Below, piece by piece: positions 13,501-24,287 of a stretch of DNA of 64,000 bases (the stretch's first letter is position 1; every line of letters begins with the position of its first letter). The stretch lies in the NCBI GenBank assembly GCA_026929865.2, contig CM049396.1:28360001-28424000 (forward strand). Reading direction: 5' to 3'. A model generated the notes under the pieces. That model was not told where the DNA came from and ran no database searches. It worked only from the letters and a program-made list of their open reading frames with translations. This DNA is from Hyperoplus lanceolatus (taxonomy: Eukaryota; Chordata; Actinopteri; Uranoscopiformes; Ammodytidae). Made by a program: the position numbers and the translations under genes.

Positions 13501-16500
13501 GGAAATTGGTTGTTGTCGAGTTTTTTGTCAAAATCAGTGAATATGTATTGGCTACCTGTCAGTACTGTGTGAGCGCTGTAAAAGATATCCAGTGTTAATA
13601 CACAGCCTAGGCTCTGTTAAATGGCATGTTGCTAGCTACGGTGGGGGGCATTTGTTTACATATCTTTTGTTTACATACTTGTTTACAAAGCACGCACACA
13701 CACAGTACGGACAGGTATGGGATCGTGAGGAGATATTTATTGATTTTGACAAAAACTGATTTTGACAACAAACGTTCTCCAGAATCGCTGACTCTAACTT
13801 AAAGTTTATTTATTCTCAGCTTTGTTTTTTCACCTTCCCCGTATCACTTTGACAGAAAGACAATGTCAGTCTTTCTCTTTTCAATACACAATGGGCAGAT
13901 AAACCCCATCCTCTGCACATGAGGGCAAACACAAAAGACTTGAGTGAGTGTCTATGAAGAATTCAGCACAATACTTATTGTTATTTCAGGTGAGTACGAC
14001 CATAGTCTGAGGCTGCAACCTAATCATGGAGCAACAGTACCACCAAGTGGCAGGCAATACTTTGGGCAGCCTCACCTAGCTGTGATAACTGGCTGCGTGC
14101 ATCTCGGAGATCTCATTTGCCGTCCCTTTGGTCAAGATACCATTTATAATACATTGTACATCATGTCTCCCTCTCTTCCCCCCCAAACCAATTCTCCAAA
14201 GGAGCAGAATAAAGCAGCTAAATGGAAAGAAAGTGGCTATGACAAGTAATTACTGATGTAATTGGATGTGGGGCCTGGAGTTGAGACGGCCTTTATCCTC
14301 TCCTGTCACTGCAGAGGAGGGAGGCAGAATGAGCCAGAGATTATACCAAATGAATTAGGGACATTGTTTATTTGGGAGTAATTTGCGTGCCTAGGGGGAT
14401 GGGGAGAACCATTTGGTAGAACATAAAGTGTGCAGCCTCGGGGGCCATTTTAGCTGTCTGAAAGAAAAGAAGTAAATGGGGGAACGCTGGCTGGGGCTTA
14501 CAAACGTGTAGATAATGGAGTCTTATCCTGTGTGGAGATGTAGAGGTAATATGCCATTACATTTGGAAAAGAAAGAAAGTACAAACAAAAGAAACAAGTG
14601 AAGATTTAAAGGTGTTGTCAGCCATTCTGGAGAATGCTTGTTGTCAAAATCACTATTTGTCCAAATCAGTGAAAAGCTCCTCGTGATCCCTTACCTGCCA
14701 GTACTGTGTGTCGGCCGAAAATAATCTGGTGACGTGTTAATACAAAGCCTAGGCTCTGTAAACGGGCATGCTGCTAGATAGAGTGAACCCCGTTTGTTTA
14801 CATATCCTTTGTTTACATCCCAGTTTATGGTGATTGCGCTGTGTATTAACACCTGACTTATGGTCAGCACACACAGTTTGGAGAGGTAGCGGATCGTAAG
14901 GAGATCTCCACTGACTTTGACAAAAAGTGAGTAAGACAACAAACGTTCTCCAGAATTGCTGACATTCACCTTTAAGTTGTCCCTCATTAAAAGTCACCCT
15001 TGTTACCGCACGTTAAGGGGAGGGCTGTATAGGTTGGAAGGCTGTCAGAATGATAGACGTCTGTATCCTCACATACTTTGCTTGCCCTTCATTCTCAGTG
15101 CTTTCCTTTGGCTTGTCAACGTATTATAAACCCATTGGCAGTCTTCTGAATTCCTGCTACCATTCATCTTTATTTACAAGCTGTTGGAGATACGTCAAGC
15201 GGCGTTAATTAGGAAGCTGCCTGTCTGGCGATTTGAGCCTTTTCGGTTTCCCCTTGGCCGGTTGTTGTTAATCCAAATGATAGAGCGTGTTTTCAATTTC
15301 CATCTCTGGCTGCGAAAAACAACAAGGTAAGATGAAGCAGGCACTCACTCACGGGCGAAACCACAGAACGGAATGGGATATTAGCAGAGACTCGCAGCAC
15401 GTTATCGGAATAACCCGCCTAATCAATGCGCAGATTGAGTCGTTACATCCTTTGCTACATCCCTCTCTTTTACTGCATGGCCATCAAGAGGACACAGCGG
15501 TCAGACAGTCAGGACCAGGATTACCATTTGGCACCATAGAAACACAACGGGGGAGAAAACACATACAGGCTGCAACATCTGTCATGGCTGGGCATCAATT
15601 ATTAAAGCAATAGTGCGTAACTTTTTCATATAAATTAATATTGGTTACATTTAGGCCATCGCCAAACAAGCTGACACAAAGTTAATTTAAAAACCCTATC
15701 AGATCCACAAAGCTATATCTGTATTTCTCAGTATGGCATTGTTTAAAAAGCTGCCCCCCCAAAAAAAAAAAACCCCTGGCGCAAGAAGCTCTGGAAGCGC
15801 GCATGAAATGTTTCAGTTGTTGTAATTACTCAGAATTACTCATGGGTGCAACAGAAGTTACACATTATAGCTTTAAAATCTTCTGCAAAATATTGCACGA
15901 ACACATATAGACAACTGAGAAGAACCTGCAATAGCGGAAAAGTGTGCTATAAAGCTACTCTAATTTAACACGGCGCTATCGATCATGAACTAAATGTGCT
16001 CTAAAAAACCCTATCACATCTGCTGTTAAACTGATGGAAAAAAAATGCCTTCCCACTCAAGGTCACAATGTCAGGTTAAAAAAAAACCTGTGTAGACCAA
16101 AACAACTGCATCCCTTCCCTCTTTAAAACACAGTATGTACCATTGAATGTACCAAACTCCCACGACTTTCCTAGGGGTTTTTGATCACACGCCCAACCCT
16201 GGAAACACATCATAGGGCTGAAATAAAAGGGGTCGACATGGAAGCGAGGAAGAGAGGGAAGAAAAAAAGGTCATAAAGAAAAAAGGGAGCAGACATGAGG
16301 ACACTGCGCGTCTCCAAAATTTGAAACAACAGCCAATAAATCACAGAGCGTTTGCGCCGCTCGAGGGACGATGCATGGATAATTTTTCGGTGCCAAGTTA
16401 AGTGGCTGGCAGTTTCTAACCCTCCCCCCCCCCCCCAAAAAAAAAAAACTCCTCCCTAACTGCCCCCCCCCCCCTTTTCTTCGCTGTCCCCCTATCTTGT

Positions 16501-19500
16501 CATGTCACACTTTATTTTCCAGTACATCCTCCCAGAGACGGGCGGTGGTAGGCAGGCAGCGGTGGTGGTGAGGGAGGGTTTATAGATGCGAGAGAGAAAG
16601 CCCTGCCGCCTGGCCTTGACAAATGAGCTTTCAGGGCAGACGTCGAGCGAATGAGAATGAAGATAAATCTGATCTAATGGCTGGATAACAGCCTGCTAGA
16701 GCCTGACAGACGCCATCAGCTTACACATTCTTTATGGGAGCGTCCGTCACACCACCACCACCGCCACCTCTGCCGCAGTCACACAAACATTGGGCAGTTA
16801 TGGGGGGGGGGGGGGTTCTCACATTGTCTCGTCTCCCTTGTGGTTCTTTTTCACTCTACAAGTTATGGCTGTCCTCCTCTCTGTCTGTCTTTGTCTCTCT
16901 CTCTCTCTTTCAAGTTAAGCCGCTGTGTTAAGTAAGTTTATATAGACATGGCTTTGGTTATTATGACATTTTCTGCTTGGTATCTGTGGTCAGGAATTTA
17001 ATGAAGGAACTTATGTATGTCTTGTACTTTAAAAAGGTGCTCCGAGGGACTTTCAGTTTGTGTTCATTCTTGCACCCCCTGTGGACAAAAGCGAAAGTGT
17101 TTTACTACGCCAGCTGTTGTTCCTGTGTGAGCGTACCCATGACAAAGACATTAAGGAAAAACTATTTCGAAAATAGCATTCCTTGCACGGATGATCTCGT
17201 TTGCTGTTACATGGAATTTATGATCATCAGAGGACAAATGGGACTGTTTCAGAAATATTCAAAAGTTCCTCGTAGCAGCTTTGAGATTATTGTAAGAAAA
17301 AAAAAATGGAAAATATGTTTCTGAATGGGCAATCAAAAAATGTAAGACCTTTGTAAGGAAATTCAATACTTTGAAAGGCCTTTTTTGAGAATAATAAATG
17401 TAATGCTTTTTATAATGCTTAAGACCTTGCGGTTATCCTGGGTATTTCACATGCACTGATTAAAGCAGTGAGGCTTGTTCTTCCAGTATAAGCTCAACCA
17501 TTCTTCCTTCGTCTTGATGAACATCTGTTAGACCGAAAGCTACAAAAGATAGAACTTCAGATTTAAGTATGTGTAAGTAGTTGTTCTCTTTTCTTTCTTT
17601 CAATTCCCATCTTATATTTTATTCAGTGCTAATCTTCCGAGCTGTAACTCCTTCTGGTTATGATCACAATTGAATTTGGCTCGAGTCTGCTTCTAGTAAG
17701 TTAGTGCCCAGTCAAGCATATCATCCACAGAAGGGAGGCTTGAGGATGGGATTAGCAAAACTATACCGTTTCATCATGCTTCTGTTGTGAATGTTGTGGA
17801 GTAGAATCGGTGGGTAAAACACAACCCTGTGCAAAGGATTGTGAGCTGATAAACAGGTGGAGTGGATAAGTCAGACAAGGACCACATAACAAGTTGTTCC
17901 TTCTTCTTTGAGTTCCTGGGTGTCAAAGCTTGCCACCACTCAGCTGTTACCAACGAGAGAGGAAGAGAAACACACATACTGGCAGAGCAGAACACATAGG
18001 GGAGTTTAGAAGATGAAACACAATCCTGATACAAATGTGTTTTTATGTTTGCTTTCACTGTGAATGTGTGTTTTGTGTTTATCAATTCCGATTTCGACCA
18101 AGGTAAGTCTTTTGGCATTTAGAATGTAAGAAATCAGTTATAAAACGTGGCTTCCACAATTGTCTAGAGGCCAAATTGTTTGTATTGTCAGAAGTCAAAC
18201 GGTATTTATTCCACAATGATGTAAGGCTGAAGATCCTGCTGATTGGATTGATTTGTTTTTCTTAAATCAATCGACAAACCATTTCATTGTTTCAGCGCTA
18301 TTCATCACAAATAGATCGCACACACTAGAGGAACCTCAGTGCAATAACTTTTTATCTCAAACCATCTTTATCGACTATATAACTGAGGAGACATAGAATG
18401 ATAATGTGGCAGCGATTGCATCATATAGTGTGGGGCGTTTAGGCCTTGCTTACCACTCGGGGCAGCACAAGGGTAGGCCTTTCATGGCTAAGCCTGAAGA
18501 TTACTCCCTTTGAACAAGACGTATCCAGTTGCCAGAAATGCAGTGGGATACCGCCTCTGCTCTGCTCGGCTCTACTCCCAGGATTTGTGCCTTTTGATGT
18601 GCTCAAATCCCAAACAGCGGGAACGGGGTTAAAGGTAACCGCAACCTCAGCCTCACCTTTCACACTCATCGGGACGGTGCCGTGGACAAAAAAAAAGTAG
18701 AAAAATCTCACACATTGTTAACTGTCTAACTCCTACAGAATCTGCAATAACTTCTATACATTGAATTGGAGATAATATAAATGTCAAATGTGCCACCCAC
18801 CCTCCCCTCCCCCCCCCCACCCCAACACTGTGACAGTGAAACACCAAGAAGAAGGTAAACTCACGCACAGTGAACACCTTCCCATGTGGAATAATACCAT
18901 TTCATAAACATGCAAAACTTGGCTAAATGACGCCCCATCCAAAAGCCATGAATACTGACAGCCTAGAATTTTGCAGAAAGCCATGGTGGTTGTAGCAGGG
19001 GGGGCATCCCTCTTTTCCATACCCCCCATCCCTTTACCCATGCCTTTCATGCCAATGTGAATACGCTTGGCGTTGGCCCCCCCATTTGGCTCAGATCCTG
19101 TGGTTCCCTGCGAGTGATTTGGGAGAGGATGGGCTGAGGTAATTGCACTGCTCCTTGTAGTGTGTTTCAAGCCTGAATTCCCCAGACTAAATTGGCAAGA
19201 GTCTTGGGGGCCTGAGCTGGTGGAAAAGTAGATGAGCCAATATGCAGTAATGATATCTTATTTACCCAGCTATTTGGGGGGGAGGAGGGGAATGCTGGGA
19301 CAGGCCTTGCGGAAGCCCCCTTAACTCACCCAGCTGGAACCAAGACTCTACGGCCAAAACCACATACTAGCCTGGCCCCTTGCATTGGGATCTGTGAAAT
19401 TTGAAAAAGGCAATAACAGAAATGCCGGTGGCGTTTATTTTGGAGCTCAGCTCTGTGGGAAAGAAACAATAGAGGGAAGAGCGAGTGTGTGGAAGAGCAA

Positions 19501-19902
19501 CAACAAGTACATGAGGCAGCTGGCCTTCTAAAGAATAAATGGACCGAGATTGAATTAGGGCTGAAGTAAAAAAAAAAAAAAAAAAAAACATGACTTGAAA
19601 GTGTACTGGTAGGGTTGAAAGAGGAGGAACAAGTATATGGAGAAGGAGGGACAGAGAGACTTACTATTTCTCCCAGGGAGGCGGCCAGCATGTGAGTGAC
19701 AGGTGCCACGTGTGGTGCTGCGAGCGGTCCGCCAGTTCCCAGCAGGGACTTGGTGTAGTCGTAGGTGACAAAGAAAGCAGCGGCTGAAACCAAGCAGAAC
19801 CACAGCCATTTAAGGCCCATTAGTCAACCAGCATACAGCAATTAATATCCCTCACTACCACTGACAGGGGAGAAACTGAGGTAGTTGTGTGCGTGGGTGG
19901 GT

Positions 19903-19974
<72 letters not shown>

Positions 19975-22137
19975 AATGAGGGTAAGAGCCAAGAAAGTGA
20001 AGAGTTTCTCTTGTGAATAAAGTTCAGTTCTATCTTCCTACTCCCACTAGTCACATCAATGCATCCAACAAAAGAACTGTATTCATTAGCAAACTGGAGC
20101 AAACAGATTGGATCAGATTTAAACCAACGGCATATGACTCCCACATCCTTTCTATTATTAAAATGTTTACTTGGAAATGCAGCTGAAATTATCAATTGAA
20201 CAGAATTTAATTGAATTTAAATTATTTCAAACATATCAAAACAATACAAAAAAAATGAAAAGCATGAAAATACAATAAACAAAAATGATGTTTAAATGAC
20301 TTCACAAAAAGAAAAAAGAAAACAAATTACATATATTGATATGATATGCCTGAAAAGGAGTAGGAAGAAGTATAAACTTATTCAATCCTACCCCTTGGTC
20401 TGTTTCCAATGATATAGATTGTAATAGTGTGTTTATGGATGCATTGCTGAGGTGTTTGATATGTTGACCAGCCTCCAGATGAGCTGCTCCCCCACCAAAG
20501 GACAACAAATACATAATCTGCCGGTGGGAAACACTAATATACAGACAACAATTAGATTCACAGAGGAGTTTAGACACAATGCAATCTTGGTTAGGAAGCT
20601 CCATTAAAAAACAATATAAAAAGGAGCCACAGAACATTAGTCATCCCACCGTTCCACCTTATTTTTTTTACAACTGTAATAAAATGATGTCCTCAACTTT
20701 AAAATCTGGGTCCTCATTATTCCTGTTAACACACATTATCATAAGCAAATGGTGCTATGAGTGCTTAACTGACACCACAGTGCAAAGGCAACAACTAAAG
20801 CGAATTTGATTGTAAACTACTAAACTGAACAGTGCGTTGGGTTCAACAACTGAAGTTTGAACCCAACTCAAACTCAAAGAGCTGCTTTATGGTCAGTCTA
20901 CACAGTGCAAGGTCAGTAACGGCATGAGGCGCACACAAAGAAAAATCTGTGTAGTTTGGTGTACCGTACCTCTGGGGGCATGTCAAACACAAACAATAAC
21001 GAACATCACAACATAAAGTATTATCTAGCTGTCACAGTGGGCGTCTCACCATTGGGGAAGGAGCCGATAGCAGCAGATGGGACTCCAGCATAGATGCCCC
21101 TGAAGCCCCCTGCCTTGTAGAAGCCCTGCTGACTCTGCAGTCTGGTCTTAATGGTGTCCAGCGGGAAGAGGGTCAGATCCACACACATCCCCGCACAGCC
21201 TCCTGCCTGTTAGTTTGATCAATCACTGTCAGACATAACGCCACAATACACACTCAATATAACAGCAGCGGTGGAAGACGTAGACCTACATTTAATAGAT
21301 TGACACTGACTTATTGTCATCTTAGAAAGTTTATATGGCAAACTTTTTTGAAATTGACTATTTTAGCAGACATAGGGCAACATTACGAATAATTTGGAGT
21401 CATGTTTTAGGCCAGCTGACGTTTGTAAGTTCAATATTTACTTGCCTTTTAACTTAGTTTTGGTCTCTACCAACTCCTGAGGAAAATATCGGTCTCCTAA
21501 GCTGCTATATACTTTATGTTAAACAGCAAGCAGCTGATAACTGTCTGCAGTGCTGTCTGGTGCTGGCGTAGAAGACATATTTGAGCTATTACAAGCAGTG
21601 CTGATAAGAGTGGTCCATATCAACTAAAAACAGCAAAGCAATGCATGCATTACAAAAAAAAACAATGGAAAAATATACAGATTTTCTGTCAAATGTAGTT
21701 AAGTTGTCCTTCATGGTGTTGTATTGTGTTGTGTAAGCACAATTTTAATGTCGGAGGAGGTGACGGACGGTGGAGCTAATTCTACCTACTTTATATTCTG
21801 CTGGGTAGTTTAATCACACTCAATGACAAGAGGACAAGCAGACAACCATCCATCCAGACTTAATCAGTGGACACCTTTGTTGCATCAGAAAACATTTTCA
21901 GTTAACAAAGTGGCCTCTCGTCATTGACGGCCCATGCCTTCATTAGTCAATATCAAAAGGAGAACACAACAATGTTACCACCCTGCAGGAGGAAACTCTA
22001 CACACCATGAAGTCCAAGCTTGAATATTTATGCATGAATGTCCTTTCTATTACTGTACTACACTATAACAAACGTACATAATATTATTATATAACAACAC
22101 CATAATATTAGGGTACATTTGTGTACACCCCCCCCCC

Positions 22138-22199
<62 letters not shown>

Positions 22200-23003
22200 A
22201 ACACATGGCCTACTATAGGGTGCACTATAGGGTTCACGTCTCATTACAGTCAACTTCGAGTGGGAAGGTTATCCGTCCCAAACACTGTAAGTAGTGGCCC
22301 TATCACACTTTATCTGTTACTTTGTCCTTAACTCTTTTTTTTTATTGTTACCATTTAACACCATTCCCTCTTTTGGCCAGACAATCACACACAGTTGAGA
22401 CTAGGAACCCCAAATCGTCTTGTTTGGTCGTTTTGAATAGGAGGCAGGTTGATCAAAGGTTGCCCCGCCCCTGGCAGCTGTCAGTGAGATGCTCTTATCG
22501 TTGGTGACTTCACAAAGCTGGTTCCGCTCCTGCAAAGATCGCCTTATAGTATTTACAGTAGCAATTTTTGTCTAGCTTTGGCTGTGATTATAATAGCACA
22601 ATTGGCTGCCTCCCTTGTGGTCAGACTATTGTATTATTTTTATGTTTTTCGAGCTTCGTGGATTATATTCTGAGCTAAGCGGACCAGTCGACCGTTAGGT
22701 TTTAATATGACATTATCCTGCGACTACAATGGGTTACAGTACACTGGTGTGCTCCAACCTTGTTTCTGGCTTGTCTGAGATGTTGCAAGTACAAACCATT
22801 ATTATGTAGTGGCAAAAAACGAGCATAATATGTGCAGGGCTTGTTTGGTTAGATGGTCTTCAATTGCAAGTAAGCGACACAATGTCTGCTTAAATGTGTT
22901 TGAAAGGAGAGATTGGTTGATGGGAATGTTCACATAAAGCTTTCCAAACAGTACAAAAGAGCCACTTTACCATCAAGGACGCGACGAACTGTTGTCTCTC
23001 CAT
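10506..23003 (-). CDS. slc25a26: SLC25A26, mitochondrial S-adenosylmethionine carrier (exons 1-5, 3' part outside window)
   Basis: Inner-membrane carrier of the SLC25 family that imports S-adenosylmethionine into the mitochondrial matrix in exchange for S-adenosylhomocysteine, feeding mitochondrial methylation. Five exons (23003-22971, 21206-21050, 19783-19665, 11232-11128, 10553-10506) are bounded by AG acceptors and GT donors and join without frameshift into about 154 residues starting [14 protein letters not shown] and ending [13 protein letters not shown]. That is about half of the roughly 275-residue family length. Two carrier signatures (P-x-D/E-x-x-K/R) are visible: PLDTIK in exon 2 and PTEVVKQR in exon 4. 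The stretches [22 protein letters not shown] and VACLIRVP match the vertebrate SAM carrier as I know it, rather than another SLC25 member. Intron lengths are 1764, 1266, 8432 and 574 bp; intron 5 exceeds 10.5 kb. The third repeat and the stop codon were not found, so they should lie left of base 1. No defect is seen in the visible part. Confidence 0.93.
11128..11232 (-). CDS. slc25a26: slc25a26 exon 4
   Basis: 105 nt, acceptor ..cctttag and donor gtacac, phase 0 at both ends. It encodes [19 protein letters not shown]..., which contains the second carrier signature (PTEVVK), and ends LLATLREE. The acceptor lies only about 40 nt from a SINE copy that carries a nested LINE (11274-12340). Confidence 0.93.
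11274..12340 (-). mobile_element. tRNA-derived SINE, type 3, split by a LINE
   Basis: Minus-strand SINE with tail at left (..ccatttaccatttacc in element orientation), a body containing the phrase tgtccctgggcaagacagtg, and a tRNA-like head at right, interrupted at 11528-12319 by a LINE. Approximate target duplication GTCCAATGG on both sides (11275 and 12338). Related copies: 24744-25040 (minus, complete) and 32902-33130 (plus). It lies in slc25a26 intron 3. Confidence 0.75.
11528..12319 (-). mobile_element. 5'-truncated Rex3/RTE-like LINE
   Basis: Encodes the C-terminal part of a reverse transcriptase in two frames: 12319-12099 ([20 protein letters not shown]..) then 12118-11552 (..[20 protein letters not shown].., [31 protein letters not shown]..). 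These are the hallmark segments of fish Rex3 in the RTE clade. The 3' end is a short GAT repeat, as in Rex3. A perfect 8-bp target duplication TTCGCCAC (11520-11527 and 12320-12327) proves insertion into the surrounding SINE. A frameshift near 12100-12118 breaks the frame; catalytic RT motifs are missing through truncation. Confidence 0.9.
12341..13483. other. Unique-looking part of slc25a26 intron 3
   Basis: No repeat family recognised; moderately GC-rich at 12840-13080. Open frames up to 123 codons on both strands with no recognisable content. Confidence 0.45.
13484..13803. mobile_element. MITE, family A
   Basis: Shares the interior (ccagtgttaatacacagcct, tttgtttacatat) and the right terminus (ctccagaatcgctgactc) with copies at 1046, 14610 and 58694. 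Left end diverged; right end abuts CTTAA. Confidence 0.75.
14606..14975. mobile_element. MITE, family A, best-preserved copy
   Basis: Bounded by TTAA on both sides (14606-14609, 14972-14975). Inverted ends of about 40 bp (AGGTG..GTCAGC.ATTCTGGAGAA.G) enclose about 360 bp with no coding capacity. TTAA duplication suggests mobilisation by a piggyBac-type (or Kolobok-type) transposase; which one cannot be told from here. Confidence 0.85.
15602..15876. mobile_element. MITE, family B (TTAA-type)
   Basis: TTAA at both ends; inverted termini AGCAATAGTGCGTAACTT and, read from the other end, AGCTATAATGTGTAACTT. Same family as 23951-24254, which lies in the opposite orientation. Non-coding, with a C/A homopolymer run inside. 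Confidence 0.8.
15877..19664. other. Part of slc25a26 intron 3
   Basis: Homopolymer runs (C and A at 16423-16450; G at 16802-16814; A at 19568-19587). A GC-balanced block at 16480-16730 might be conserved non-coding sequence. No exon recognised. Confidence 0.45.
19665..19783 (-). CDS. slc25a26: slc25a26 exon 3
   Basis: 119 nt, acceptor ..tttcag and donor gtaagt. It encodes [16 protein letters not shown], then a variable loop, then [10 protein letters not shown], which covers helix 2 and the start of helix 3. It ends in phase 0. The loop [13 protein letters not shown] is a few residues longer than the human equivalent. Confidence 0.92.
19897..19972. repeat. (GT)n microsatellite
   Basis: GT run of about 75 bp in intron 2, 114 bp upstream of exon 3 in the gene's direction. 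Confidence 0.96.
20205..20410 (-). mobile_element. 3' tail of a CR1/L2-like LINE
   Basis: Minus-strand fragment matching the 3' end of the long LINE at 36913-41741: both carry, read on the plus strand, atgcctgaaaaggagtagga followed by agaagtataaacttatt, and atgaaaagcatgaaaataca near the terminus. 5'-truncated with no coding part; right boundary uncertain. It lies in slc25a26 intron 2. Confidence 0.75.
21050..21206 (-). CDS. slc25a26: slc25a26 exon 2
   Basis: 157 nt, acceptor ..aacag and donor gtgaga. It encodes the rest of helix 1, the first carrier signature (PLDTIK) and the matrix loop: [11 protein letters not shown]..., then [16 protein letters not shown] and [13 protein letters not shown]. 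It ends with one base of a split Ala codon that is completed by exon 3. Confidence 0.93.
21207..22970. other. slc25a26 intron 1
   Basis: Holds a C run (22129-22140) followed by a CA array (22141-22200). Otherwise unique-looking and non-coding. Confidence 0.7.
22129..22203. repeat. poly(C) plus (CA)n microsatellite
   Basis: A run of C followed by about 50 bp of CA and an acaaacaca tail. Confidence 0.95.
22971..23003 (-). CDS. slc25a26: slc25a26 exon 1 (coding part, start codon)
   Basis: Eleven codons, [11 protein letters not shown], followed by the donor gtaaag. The ATG at 23003-23001 sits in a strong context (A at -3, G at +4). It gives the expected short N-terminus before the first transmembrane helix; the human protein begins MDRPGFVAALVAGG. 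Two short upstream ORFs precede it (23116-23087 and 23067-23029). Confidence 0.88.
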
Positions 23004-23028
23004 GTTCCGATCTCAAAACCTTCTTTTG

Positions 23029-23067
23029 TCAGTCGTGCAGCTCCGTAAATTCGCAACTGTTGAGCAT
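23029..23067 (-). other. upstream ORF 2 in slc25a26 leader
   Basis: Twelve codons plus TGA (MLNSCEFTELHD), in the leader between uORF 1 and the main ATG, ending 25 nt before it. Visible in sequence only; no evidence of use. Confidence 0.35.
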
Positions 23068-23086
23068 GTTTGACAGTCAACTGTAA

Positions 23087-23116
23087 TCAAAACATGCCTG
23101 TCAAGGACGCTGCCAT
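23087..23116 (-). other. upstream ORF 1 in slc25a26 leader
   Basis: Nine codons plus stop (MAASLTGMF) beginning at the ATG embedded in the YY1/TISU-like element. It terminates before the main start, so if the mRNA begins upstream of 23120 this ORF would be met first by scanning ribosomes. Whether it is transcribed is unknown. Confidence 0.4.
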
Positions 23117-23175
23117 CTTGCTTGTGTTACTTCCGCGTGACGTCATGACGCATGCTACCCACGTGACGTCGCCTC
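23087..23175 (-). promoter_or_regulatory. slc25a26 promoter / 5' leader elements
   Basis: Immediately upstream of the start codon, reading on the minus strand: E-box CACGTG at 23160-23165 overlapping a CRE-like TGACGTC at 23164-23170; a perfect palindromic CRE TGACGTCA at 23138-23145; an ETS/GABP-type site (ACTTCCG on the plus strand) at 23129-23135; and CAAGATGGCAGC at 23120-23109. The last matches a YY1 site and, with one mismatch, a TISU initiator. This mixture is typical of a housekeeping mitochondrial gene promoter. The start site of transcription is not known; the motif matches are by eye. Confidence 0.6.
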
Positions 23176-23629
23176 GAATATTTGTTGCGGGCACGTTTCC
23201 TTCAATTCATCTGGTGAAATGCTATGCTTTAATGCTTTTAATAGCACCAAGACTTCAGGGGTCAGTGTGCAGGCAAGTCGGGGCTTTGTTAAGGAATTGA
23301 AAAAAAGAACACACTATACAAATAAATAAGAAGAATACCCCATTGTTGCCATACAGTGTCAGAGCTCATTGTGCACTTGACATATAACCCATATGTATTT
23401 GTGAGCAGAATTTATAATTGAAATGCACTATATGCAAAATAATATAATAATTATTAACATAATATAATGTAATAAAATGATATGAATATGTGATCCAGGA
23501 GTAGAGGCTTGACTATTGCAAATAAACCTACAGGCTATTTGTTAAAGGAGGGCTTCAATTTGCCTTTCCGACAAAGCAGCAACTGGGATTAAAGAAACTG
23601 TGAGGAAAACAGGCAAATTACAAGTTGAC

Positions 23630-23876
23630 TCTCAAATGCTAACTTTATTTGCTGTGGGAATGTCTCATTCCAGTGTTCTGGCTCGCTGAGTGAGTCATGC
23701 AGGGGCAAACACTTTCTGCCTGTTCACACCCAAATGCTTCTCCTAGAAGATTCATTCATCATCATCAGACTCATTGTCATCATGAGATCCGGGGGACTCA
23801 TCTGAAGGAGGCCATTTTTGAATGATAAAATGGGGGAAAATAAGACTCCCAGAATGTCTGCAGGTCTGGTATACAC
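23630..23876 (-). CDS. Candidate 3' terminal exon of an unidentified gene
   Basis: Minus-strand exon candidate with a strong acceptor (pyrimidine-rich tract ending tttgtcacag at 23877) and an open frame to TGA at 23754-23752. The frame ends in an acidic tail (KWPPSDESPGSHDDNESDDDE). It is followed by a 3' UTR with AATAAA at 23649-23644 and a T-rich stretch beyond. I do not recognise the protein. The coding part is 125 nt; the rest of the gene would lie to the right (>24 kb), but I could not find its other exons. It would be transcribed in the same direction as slc25a26, with its poly(A) site about 500 bp upstream of that promoter. A chance open frame next to a chance AATAAA remains possible. 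Confidence 0.35.
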
Positions 23877-23950
23877 CTGTGACAAAACCAAAAAGCATCA
23901 AAACAGAAAGATGGAAAGTGAGAAGAACCCATTTGAGGACACCAAATGTA

Positions 23951-24254
23951 TTCAAGCTGTAGTGCGTAACTTCTGTTGCCCCATATTCTGAGGAATTAAA
24001 ACAACACTGTCGGCACATCTACCTGAGGTAAGTCTTTGATCGCGCATGGATTCAATTCCTTCTGCTATATGCTTTTTGGGCCATTGTTTCAGTGGCAGGG
24101 GGCGACACAAACGTGTAAACACTGCAATACTGACAAATACAGAGAGAGTTTTGTGGAGCTGAAAGGATTAAAAGACTTTGTGTCAACTCCTTTGGCAATG
24201 GCTTGAATATAACCAACATTAATTTATATGAAAATATTACACGCTATAGCTTAA
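23951..24254. mobile_element. MITE, family B (TTAA-type)
   Basis: Termini AGCTGTAGTGCGTAACTT and, from the right end, AGCTATAGCGTGTAATAT, with TTAA at the right and the degenerate TTCA at the left. Counterpart of 15602-15876, reversed. It lies just upstream of the candidate terminal exon at 23876. Confidence 0.75.
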
Positions 24255-24287
24255 AGTTGATAAAAACTACAGTAATGTGTAAATTAA

